Shown here piece by piece: positions 1-5,747 of a stretch of DNA of 6,568 bases. This stretch comes from Streptosporangiaceae bacterium (GTDB taxonomy: Bacteria; Actinomycetota; Actinomycetes; Streptosporangiales; Streptosporangiaceae), in NCBI GenBank assembly GCA_030041195.1, contig JASHOI010000272.1, positions 1 to 6,568 of the forward strand, written 5' to 3'. Under the pieces are notes generated by a model. That model saw nothing but the letters and a program-made list of their open reading frames with translations, did no database searches and was not told where the DNA came from. The position numbers and the translations under genes were made by a program. The stretch's first letter is position 1, and every line of letters starts with the position of its first letter.

Positions 1-46
1 CGCGGCGCGGCAAGCGCCTGCCAAGCCGCTGCCAAGCGGCGCCGCG
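1..46. repeat. GC-rich nested inverted repeat upstream of the solute-binding protein gene
   Basis: CGCGGCGC at 1-8 pairs perfectly with GCGCCGCG at 39-46. A second, mutually exclusive hairpin is GCCGCT (25-30) with AGCGGC (35-40) around a GCCA loop. Within it CTGCCAAGC occurs twice, at 18-26 and 29-37, an 11-bp period. It lies 40 nt before the start codon and has no T-tract. It could be the terminator of a gene left of the window or a structured 5' leader; the sequence does not decide between them. Confidence 0.45.
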
Positions 47-86
47 CAGACTGCCGCCGGGATCCGTTGGAGAGAGAAGGAACGGT

Positions 87-1931
87 ATGAGCCGATCAGG
101 CAGTGCCGGGATTCGCCGTCGAGGGATCGCCGCCGTAGTGGCGGGCGCGGCGGTGTGTGCCCTAGTCGCGGCGGGCTGCTCGACCAGCAGTTCCGCGCCG
201 ACGGGCACCAAGCCGGTTACCGGCGGGACCGCGGTGATGGCCGAGCCGGCATCGGCCACGCCCAACTACATCTTCCCGTATGTGAGCAGCACCTACATCA
301 GCGATCTCAACCTCTTTGACTTCCAGTACCTGATGTACCGGCCGCTGTACTGGTTCGGCAACGGGGTGCAGCCGACGCTGAACACATCGCTGAGCCTGGC
401 CAACCCGCCGACGTTCAACGGCACCAAGGTCACGATCACGCTGAAGCACTACAAGTGGTCGAACGGCACCCCGGTGACCGCGCAGGACGTGATGTTCTGG
501 CTGAACATGGAGACGGCCCTGCCCGCCGACTACGGCGCCTACACCGACTTCCCCGCGAACGTCAGGGACATCACGGTGGTCAGCCCGACCGAACTGACCA
601 TGGTGATGGATAAGGCGTACAACCCGACCTGGTTTCTCTATAACGACCTGAGCCAGGTCAGCCCCATGCCGGCGGCCTGGGATCGCACGGCGTCCGGTTC
701 CAGCAGCTGTGACACCACCGTCAGCGACTGCTCGGCGGTGTACAGCTACCTCAACGACCAGGCCAAGGACATGACCACGTACGCGGCGTCGCCCCTGTGG
801 TCGATCGTCGACGGGCCGTGGAAGCTGAGCGCGTTCAACGCCGACGGGCACGTCACGTTCGTGCCGAACAAGTCGTACTCAGGCCCGGTAAAGCCAAGGC
901 TGGCCGCGTTCGAGGAGGTGCCGTTCACCACGGACGCGGCCGAGTACGACGTGCTGCGGTCGCCCAGTTCCAGCACCAAGATCGACGTCGGGTACCTGCC
1001 GCAGCAGGACGCGCCGGCCAAGCCGGCCGACGAGGCGGTCGGTGCGAACCCAGTGCCGGGCTACACGCTCTCGCCGTGGGCCGTCTGGGGGATCGCCTAC
1101 TTCCCGGTGAACTTCAACTCGACGACCGGCAACGGGCCGATCATCAGGCAGCTGTACTTCCGGGAGGCGCTCGAGGACGTAATGGACCAGGCCGCGGTCA
1201 TCGCCGGGCCGCTGCGCGGCTATGGGGCGCCCACGGTCGGGCCGGTGGGCGCCACCCCGGTGACCTCGTGGCTCTCGCCGCATGGCAAGGCCACGGCAGC
1301 AAACCCGTTCCCGTTCAGCCCGGCGAAGGCCAAGAGCCTGCTGACCAGCCATGGCTGGAAGGTGGTCCCGGGCGGGCTGACTACCTGCGCCGACCCGAGC
1401 CTGTGCGGCCCGGGGATCAAAGCGGGCCAGGGACTCAGCTTCGCCTTCCCTTACGCGAACGGGCTCTCCTGGGTCCAGTCTGAGGTAACGGAACTGCAGT
1501 CGAATGCGGCAATGATCGGGATCAAGCTGAACCTGGAGCCTAAGCCGTTCAACCAGGTGCTGGCCATGGCCGGGGGCAACTGCGTGGTCACCAAGCTGCC
1601 GTGCAACTGGGACATGGCCGACTGGGGCGAAGGCTGGTCGTTCTCCCCCGACTATGACCCGACCGGTGAGCAGCTGTTCCTGTCCGGCGTGGTCGCGAAC
1701 TCCGGCGGATACACCAACCCGATCAACGACTCGTTGATCGACAAGACGCTGACCAGCAGCAACCTGCAGTACATGTACAACTGGCAGGACTACCTGTCCA
1801 CTCAGCTCCCCGTGATCTGGCAGCCGAACGCCGACTACCAGCTCACCGAGATCGCCAACAACCTGCGGGGCGTTACCCCGCAGAGCACGACGCTCAGTAT
1901 CAACCCGGAGAACTGGTACTTCACCAAGTAG
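87..1931 (+). CDS. Family 5 ABC transporter solute-binding lipoprotein (peptide/nickel/opine type)
   Basis: This is the extracytoplasmic binding component of an ABC importer, predicted to be anchored outside the cell membrane by a lipid. The 614-residue protein starts with a positively charged, hydrophobic signal peptide ending in a lipobox (LVAAGC), so Cys31 is the likely lipidated residue. A Ser/Thr-rich linker follows. The WSNGTPVTAQDV stretch at residues 124-135 is the characteristic family 5 (SBP_bac_5) motif, and the length suits the large DppA/OppA-like class. The ATG at 87 is supported by AAGGA at 77-81 with a 5-nt spacer. Three close cysteine pairs (208/215, 434/440, 499/506) suggest disulfides in the exported protein. 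Substrate cannot be read from sequence: peptides are most common, but nickel, sugars and opines also occur. No permease or ATPase gene lies downstream, so partners must be left of the window or elsewhere. It converges on the acyl-CoA dehydrogenase gene. Confidence 0.93.
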   Translation: MSRSGSAGIRRRGIAAVVAGAAVCALVAAGCSTSSSAPTGTKPVTGGTAVMAEPASATPNYIFPYVSSTYISDLNLFDFQYLMYRPLYWFGNGVQPTLNTSLSLANPPTFNGTKVTITLKHYKWSNGTPVTAQDVMFWLNMETALPADYGAYTDFPANVRDITVVSPTELTMVMDKAYNPTWFLYNDLSQVSPMPAAWDRTASGSSSCDTTVSDCSAVYSYLNDQAKDMTTYAASPLWSIVDGPWKLSAFNADGHVTFVPNKSYSGPVKPRLAAFEEVPFTTDAAEYDVLRSPSSSTKIDVGYLPQQDAPAKPADEAVGANPVPGYTLSPWAVWGIAYFPVNFNSTTGNGPIIRQLYFREALEDVMDQAAVIAGPLRGYGAPTVGPVGATPVTSWLSPHGKATAANPFPFSPAKAKSLLTSHGWKVVPGGLTTCADPSLCGPGIKAGQGLSFAFPYANGLSWVQSEVTELQSNAAMIGIKLNLEPKPFNQVLAMAGGNCVVTKLPCNWDMADWGEGWSFSPDYDPTGEQLFLSGVVANSGGYTNPINDSLIDKTLTSSNLQYMYNWQDYLSTQLPVIWQPNADYQLTEIANNLRGVTPQSTTLSINPENWYFTK

Positions 1932-1982
1932 CAGCACCTGCGGGGACTGCGCCCGGGCAGGCCCACCGAAACCCCGACCTGC

Positions 1983-2012
1983 GGGAGGGCGGGGCGGCAG
2001 TCGGTCCCTCCC
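1983..2012 (+). terminator. Candidate terminator hairpin after the solute-binding protein gene
   Basis: GGGAGGG (1983-1989) and CCCTCCC (2006-2012) form a perfect 7-bp, all but one G:C, stem around a 16-nt loop, 51 nt after the stop codon at 1931. No T-run follows, which is common for hairpins at gene ends in high-GC actinobacteria. A weaker pairing, CCTGC (1937-1941) with GCAGG (1957-1961), lies just upstream. Confidence 0.5.
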
Positions 2013-2034
2013 AGCGGCGACAGCAGGCTGCCAG

Positions 2035-2067
2035 AGCGACAGCCGCCGACTGAGGCGGAGGCTCGCT
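2035..2067 (-). terminator. Candidate terminator hairpin at the end of the dehydrogenase gene
   Basis: CCGCC (2043-2047) pairs with GGCGG (2054-2058) around a 6-nt loop, and the stem extends after a small internal loop with AGCGA (2035-2039) and TCGCT (2063-2067). The repeat overlaps the stop codon of the minus-strand dehydrogenase (2066-2068). Being symmetrical it could act in both directions between the convergent genes. There is no T-tract, so this is an inference from position and base pairing only. Confidence 0.35.
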
Positions 2068-3253
2068 AGTAGGACCTGGGCAAGCCGAGCACGTGCTCAC
2101 CGAGATAACTCAAGATCATGTTCGTCGATATCGGTGCGATCTGGTGGATGCGCGCTTCGCGCCAGCGACGTTCCACGTCATACTCGCGTGCGAATCCGAA
2201 GCCGCCGTGCGTCTGCATACAAGCCTCGGCGGCGTGCCACGCAGCGTCGGCGGACAGTAGTTTGGCGATGTTGGCTTCGGTGCCGCAGGGCAGCCCCGCA
2301 TCGTAGACCCTGGCTGCTTTCCGCACTGCAAGGTCTGCCGCCTGTGTCTCGGCATAGGCCCGTGCGATCGGGAACTGAATACCTTGGTTCTGACCGATCG
2401 GACGGTCGAAGACCATGCGGTCCTTGGCGTAGACGGACGCTGTCCGGATGAACCACCGTGCGTCACCGACTGCCTCGTGCGAGCCCAGGATGCGTTCGGC
2501 GTTCATGCCGTCCAGGATGTAGCGGAATCCGCTGCCTTCCGCGCCGATGATGCTCTCCGCGGGGACCCGGACGTCATCGAAAAAGATCTCCGTCGTACCG
2601 TGGTTGATCATCGCGTCCAGCGGTCGGATCTCCATTCCATTTTCCTGGGCATCCCGCATGTTCAGGAGAAACACCGACAGGCCCTCGGTCTTCCGGCTGA
2701 TCTTGTCGATCGGTGTCGTCCGGGCAAGCAACAGCATCAGGTCTGAATTGAGCGCTCGCGACGTCCACACCTTCTGGCCGTCGAGAACGTAATGGTCTCC
2801 GTCTCGTACGGCCCGCGTCTGCAGCTTCGTCGTGTCCGTTCCAGTGGTGGGCTCGGTCACGGCGAACGCTTGCAAACGCAACTCGCCAGACGCGATACGC
2901 GGAAGATATTCAGCCTTCTGAGCGGCGCTGCCGTGCCGCAGCAGCGTTCCCATGGTGTACATCTGAGCGTGGCACGCAGGTGCATAACAGCCAGCGGCGT
3001 GACATTCCTCCAAGATCACGCCGGCGGCACGGATCGTCGCCCCGGAGCCGCCGTATTCCTCAGGAATCAGTGCGGCGAGGAAACCGTGAGCGGTGAGGGC
3101 CTGAACGAAGTCCTCCGGGTATGCGGTGTCACGGTCGAGAGCGCGCCAGTAACGGCTCGGAAAATCGGCACAGATGTTTCGGACCGCCTCGCGGATCTCC
3201 CGGTAGTCTTCGCCAATCGTCATGCTGATCTCGTAGTCCGGATTAATGGCCAT
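2066..3253 (-). CDS. Acyl-CoA dehydrogenase family flavoprotein
   Basis: The protein is expected to bind FAD and catalyse alpha,beta-desaturation of an acyl-CoA in the cytoplasm, passing electrons to an electron-transfer flavoprotein. It has the family's usual length, 395 residues. The N-terminal helical domain contains IPEEYGGSG (about 63-71), the middle beta domain has FAVTEPTTGTDTT (about 130-142), and the C-terminal helical domain has DRPIGQNQGIQFPIA and MQTHGGFGFAREYDVER (about 346-362). Where short- and medium-chain enzymes have the base Glu in YEGT, this protein reads IAPIST, so that Glu is absent. A Glu in NAER (about residue 253) aligns with the base position of isovaleryl-CoA and long-chain enzymes. 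I prefer ATG at 3253: GGAG (3265-3262) lies 8 nt before it. An in-frame GTG at 3262 would add three residues but has no ribosome binding site. The gene lies 60 nt behind the acyltransferase gene, probably in one operon. The acyl substrate is unknown. Confidence 0.93.
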   Translation of the reverse strand: MAINPDYEISMTIGEDYREIREAVRNICADFPSRYWRALDRDTAYPEDFVQALTAHGFLAALIPEEYGGSGATIRAAGVILEECHAAGCYAPACHAQMYTMGTLLRHGSAAQKAEYLPRIASGELRLQAFAVTEPTTGTDTTKLQTRAVRDGDHYVLDGQKVWTSRALNSDLMLLLARTTPIDKISRKTEGLSVFLLNMRDAQENGMEIRPLDAMINHGTTEIFFDDVRVPAESIIGAEGSGFRYILDGMNAERILGSHEAVGDARWFIRTASVYAKDRMVFDRPIGQNQGIQFPIARAYAETQAADLAVRKAARVYDAGLPCGTEANIAKLLSADAAWHAAEACMQTHGGFGFAREYDVERRWREARIHQIAPISTNMILSYLGEHVLGLPRSY

Positions 3254-3313
3254 CAGGCTCACTCCGAGCTGGCTGGATAACGGGCCGTGGTGTGCCCTTT
3301 GCGGGGGAAGGGC

Positions 3314-4396
3314 TCACCGCCGCGGGACCGCTCCGCAGAGCAACTCGTCCGGAGCTACGGTGACAGGTGCGCCCTCGCGCGGGCGGACGGTGATCTGCTG
3401 GTCACGAAGATCGACCACAAAGGTGCAGTGCGTCACCATTTCGTGACCTTCCGGAGTGCGGGCCACTCCCTGATTGAGGGGCGACTCCGATAGGACCTGG
3501 AGCAGCCACTGCGCATCGAGGTCCCCCGGCGGTGCCAGCCGTTGCAGGAACTCCGCCCTATTCTTGCTGTTCGTGCTTGGCGAATCGGCTACTTCGGTCA
3601 GGTGGGTGAGGTGGTTCGTGTGCCAGTAAAAGCCCGCATTGGGTTTTAGGCCGGCGGCGTACGACTTTCCCTGCGCGATCTCCAGCACGCATATGTCGGT
3701 GCCGCCGAGTCGCCCGATGGTGTAAGCGAATCCGCCTGCACTCGGATTCCGCGCCAGCCGTGACGCCACGCTACCTACCGAGGTCTCTTGCTGAATAGCC
3801 CGGGCGATGAAATGCCGTCCCGGTGCAGTCTGCGGGTCGCGCGCATTGATGTTGTCGATTCCCCAGGCCAGGCCATGACCGGTCAGCGTGAACGTGTTGG
3901 CAGGTATGAAGCCCGGGTACCACCAGACCATGACAGGGACGTCACCGTCGATTAGCAAGGTCAGAAGATAGCAGCGGCCATCGAGGGCCTTCGATCCGTC
4001 TTCGTTATGTCCGATCAGCCCTCGGCCAGATCCGCAGTAAGCGAGATCCGTGCAGCCCGTGCCGTCGTCGGTGCCGAGATCTCCGCGCAGGTTCAGCAGG
4101 AGAAGATCATCGAACTCGGCGTCGGCGCCAGCCGCCAGAGCCTCAAGCTCGGCCCACTCACGCGGATTGCTTTCGTGGCTGGCGTGGCTGACTGCCGCAA
4201 AGTGGCGGGCCACGGCCGGGGCGGCCAGTCTCGCGCGAAGCCGGGCCAGCGCTGGCATGTTTTCAATTGCAGCATGGATATTAAGGCGGGCGTAGGCGCC
4301 CAGCGCCCGGAAGCTTGCCAGCCGTTCACCCCGGACCACCAGCCAGGGAACACCAGCCAGCGCTTGCTCCGTGACCGAAGCCTGCCCGTTGCTCAT
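3314..4396 (-). CDS. C45-family autoproteolytic acyltransferase/hydrolase (AAT-type Ntn hydrolase)
   Basis: The 360-residue protein belongs to the family of fungal acyl-CoA:6-aminopenicillanic acid acyltransferase (peptidase C45). These are made as precursors that cut themselves before a cysteine, which becomes the N-terminal nucleophile and then hydrolyses or transfers an acyl-amide. Visible landmarks are LNLRGDLG (101-108), the Gly114-Cys115-Thr processing site in DGTGCTDL, GHNEDG (129-134), LAWGIDNIN (176-184), RHFIARA (194-200) and HTNH (259-262). No signal peptide or membrane segment is seen, so the protein is probably cytoplasmic. The ATG at 4396 has AGAGGA (4412-4407) 10 nt upstream. 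It is the first gene of a minus-strand pair with the acyl-CoA dehydrogenase and is divergent from the RpiR-type regulator. Actual bacterial substrates of this family are mostly unknown; candidates are N-acyl amino acids, amides or beta-lactam-like compounds. The gene is intact, and penicillin biosynthesis itself is not implied. Confidence 0.9.
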   Translation of the reverse strand: MSNGQASVTEQALAGVPWLVVRGERLASFRALGAYARLNIHAAIENMPALARLRARLAAPAVARHFAAVSHASHESNPREWAELEALAAGADAEFDDLLLLNLRGDLGTDDGTGCTDLAYCGSGRGLIGHNEDGSKALDGRCYLLTLLIDGDVPVMVWWYPGFIPANTFTLTGHGLAWGIDNINARDPQTAPGRHFIARAIQQETSVGSVASRLARNPSAGGFAYTIGRLGGTDICVLEIAQGKSYAAGLKPNAGFYWHTNHLTHLTEVADSPSTNSKNRAEFLQRLAPPGDLDAQWLLQVLSESPLNQGVARTPEGHEMVTHCTFVVDLRDQQITVRPREGAPVTVAPDELLCGAVPRR

Positions 4397-4490
4397 ATCA
4401 CGGGTGTCCTCTCATCTATGTGCTCGCACGGCTTACGCATGTCGATAGGCGAGATCGACGGGAGTCAGATAATCGCACTGCTGGATCTGT

Positions 4491-4508
4491 ACGCAACCAT
4501 AGTTGCGT
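4491..4508. promoter_or_regulatory. Candidate operator, perfect 7-4-7 inverted repeat
   Basis: ACGCAAC (4491-4497), a 4-nt spacer CATA, and GTTGCGT (4502-4508) form a perfect interrupted palindrome of the size bound by dimeric HTH regulators. It covers the -10 box of the minus-strand promoter (4496-4501), so a bound protein would block RNA polymerase. The divergent RpiR-type regulator is the obvious candidate ligand. Assignment to that protein is inference from position. Confidence 0.6.
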
Positions 4509-4524
4509 CCTTCATCGCGGTCAA
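4496..4524 (-). promoter_or_regulatory. Sigma-70-like promoter of the acyltransferase-dehydrogenase operon
   Basis: Read on the minus strand, TTGACC (4524-4519) and TATGGT (4501-4496) are separated by exactly 17 nt, a close fit to TTGACA-N17-TATAAT. Transcription would start near 4489, giving a leader of roughly 90 nt before the ATG at 4396. The first gene has its own ribosome binding site, AGAGGA at 4412-4407. Confidence 0.55.
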
Positions 4525-4633
4525 GATGCCGTCTGCGGTGAGGGTCGCGCTCGAGGCCCGCAAGCTGCGCTTGGACGCTTGAACCGGTTCGGCACGCCGC
4601 GTCCCGGGCGTAAGGTGCTTCAACAAACCCTAG

Positions 4634-4653
4634 GAGAAACCCGGGTTGCGTCC
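4634..4653. promoter_or_regulatory. Possible second, degenerate operator before the regulator gene
   Basis: GTTGCGTCC at 4645-4653 repeats exactly the 9 bases at 4502-4510, which include the right arm of the operator. Keeping the same 4-nt spacer, the left arm here would be GAGAAAC (4634-4640), matching ACGCAAC at 4 of 7 positions. It lies 38 nt before the regulator's GTG, so it could serve autoregulation. One good half-site and one weak one make this tentative. Confidence 0.35.
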
Positions 4654-4690
4654 GGTATCGGACGGAGGACACTTAGACTGGAGGTCAACG

Positions 4691-5596
4691 GTGTCTGAAA
4701 AGCCGCGCAGTTATGCAGACCTGCGCACGGCGCTGCAGGCGCGGATGCCGAGCCTTGCGCCAGGGCAGCGGCGTATCGCCGAAATGCTCCTTAGCGATCC
4801 CGAGGGTACGGCCTTCCGCACGATTGGCGAAGCAGCGGCGGTGGCGGACGTTCACAAATCATCGCTAGTCCGCTTTGCCGAGATGCTCGGCCTCAGCGGA
4901 TATCCGGCCGTGGTAGCACTTTGCCGCGAGCAGCTCGCCGAGCGAGCACAACTAGTCAGGCGTTTCGACCGGGCGGAGCAGCTGCACGATACAGTGGGCC
5001 TGCTCAACGCCGTAGTTGAGCACGATCAGCAGAACCTGGCGCGCACCTTTGCCCTTATCCTGCCGTCCGAGTGGGAGAAGGCGGTGGCCTGGCTCGCGGA
5101 GACACCACGTATTCACATAATGGGGACCCGCAAGTGCCTTGCTGTCGCGCAGCTGATGTCATACCTGCTGCGCCTCGTGCGCCCGGGAGTCCATCTCGTC
5201 GCGCCGACTACTGGCGGGCTGGTGGACGAGCTTCGTGAACTCCAGCCGCACGAGGTATTCGTGGGTGTATCCATACGTCGCTACACCGCCGAAACGGTGC
5301 GCGCTATGCAGTATGCGCAGCAATGCGGCCTGCACACAATCGCACTGACGGACGATTGGGCATCGCCGCTCGCAGCGTGCGGCGACGTAACGTTTTACAT
5401 CGAGAGCCGCGGTGTCACGATCCTTCGATCGGTATCGGCATTCATCTCGCTGGCACAGGCACTGTCGACGGCGGTAGCGCTTCGCGCTGGCACCCGGAGC
5501 CGGGCGGAGTTGCGCGAGGATGAGGCTCTGCTCGACCTCTTCGACGTCTACATCGCCGACCCGGACCGGACCGCAACCACCGATCCGCGAGACTGA
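4691..5596 (+). CDS. RpiR/MurR-family transcriptional regulator (HTH plus SIS domain)
   Basis: This is a DNA-binding regulator with an N-terminal RpiR-type HTH and a C-terminal SIS domain, which in characterised members binds a phosphorylated sugar. Of its 301 residues, the HTH lies around 25-75 (PGQRRIAEMLL, then TIGEAAAVADVHKSSLVRFAEMLGLSGY written here in two parts: recognition helix near HKSSLVRFAEMLG). The SIS domain spans about 139-265 and contains RIHIMGTRKCLAVA, VSIRRYTAETV and HTIALTDDWASPLA. GTRKC departs from the glycine/serine-rich phosphate loop of sugar-isomerase SIS domains, so the ligand may not be a classical sugar phosphate. The chosen start is GTG at 4691 because GGAGG (4680-4684) lies 6 nt before it; a longer reading from TTG at 4646 adds 15 residues with no support. 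It is divergent from the acyltransferase-dehydrogenase operon and probably controls it through the nearby palindrome. Whether it activates or represses is unknown; operator position favours repression. Confidence 0.92.
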   Translation: MSEKPRSYADLRTALQARMPSLAPGQRRIAEMLLSDPEGTAFRTIGEAAAVADVHKSSLVRFAEMLGLSGYPAVVALCREQLAERAQLVRRFDRAEQLHDTVGLLNAVVEHDQQNLARTFALILPSEWEKAVAWLAETPRIHIMGTRKCLAVAQLMSYLLRLVRPGVHLVAPTTGGLVDELRELQPHEVFVGVSIRRYTAETVRAMQYAQQCGLHTIALTDDWASPLAACGDVTFYIESRGVTILRSVSAFISLAQALSTAVALRAGTRSRAELREDEALLDLFDVYIADPDRTATTDPRD

Positions 5597-5649
5597 CATC
5601 ATGTAACGCAAGTTGCACTTGCCACAGGTTGCTGGCCACCCTGTTCGGC

Positions 5650-5682
5650 ACGGTGCACGTCACCCGGTGCGCCTGGCACCGT
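5650..5682 (+). terminator. Candidate hairpin after the regulator gene
   Basis: ACGGTGC (5650-5656) and GCACCGT (5676-5682) form a perfect 7-bp stem with a 19-nt loop, 53 nt after the regulator stop codon. There is no T-tract and the loop is long, so its role as terminator rests on position. A shorter repeat, GCAAGT-TGC-ACTTGC (5608-5622), lies between it and the stop. Confidence 0.25.
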
Positions 5683-5747
5683 CTGGAGCACCCAACCCTA
5701 CCCCGCGCGCCCCGGCATTCCCATGCCCTGGTCCGGCTGGCCACGTG

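Larger units (their letters stand above)
4397..4690. other. Divergent regulatory region between acyltransferase and regulator genes
   Basis: These 294 bp separate two divergent start codons and hold no convincing gene. They contain a sigma-70-like promoter for the minus-strand operon, a perfect 7-4-7 inverted repeat on its -10 box, a partial second copy of that repeat near the regulator start, and a 10-bp perfect palindrome GAACCGGTTC (4581-4590). No good -35/-10 pair was found for the plus-strand regulator; TAAGGT (4611-4616) and TAGACT (4674-4679) are -10-like but lack a matching -35. Confidence 0.7.

Noticed and set aside
797..1483. Second plus-strand open frame overlapping the solute-binding protein gene
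   Set aside because: The translation is dominated by Arg, Gly and Ala with no domain, as expected of an out-of-frame shadow.
879..1937. Long open frame of 352 codons on the minus strand inside the solute-binding protein gene
   Set aside because: It is antisense to a clearly real gene, is Arg/Val/Gly-rich with no recognisable motif, and results from the GC-rich third positions of the plus-strand gene.
2792..3280. Plus-strand open frame antisense to the acyl-CoA dehydrogenase
   Set aside because: The minus-strand frame carries all acyl-CoA dehydrogenase motifs; the antisense product resembles nothing.
4007..4582. Plus-strand open frame of 191 codons across the acyltransferase start and the regulatory region
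   Set aside because: It lies largely antisense to the acyltransferase N-terminus, has no recognisable domain, and would cover the promoter and palindrome.
4646..4690. Upstream TTG start for the regulator adding 15 residues
   Set aside because: The extra residues do not fit the family start, and the GGAGG at 4680-4684 points to GTG 4691.
5159..5611. Minus-strand open frame antisense to the regulator
   Set aside because: No motif, Arg-rich composition, and complete overlap with the SIS domain coding sequence.
5608..5622. GCAAGT-TGC-ACTTGC repeat after the regulator as a third operator or as a terminator
   Set aside because: It shares ACGCAA and GTTGC with the operator but without the 4-nt spacer, and the stem is short with a 3-nt loop; not enough for either role.
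5442..5747. Continuation of the ATPase-remnant frame towards and into the regulator gene
   Set aside because: After about 5748 the translation loses family resemblance and becomes Arg/Pro-rich; the open frame here is fortuitous.
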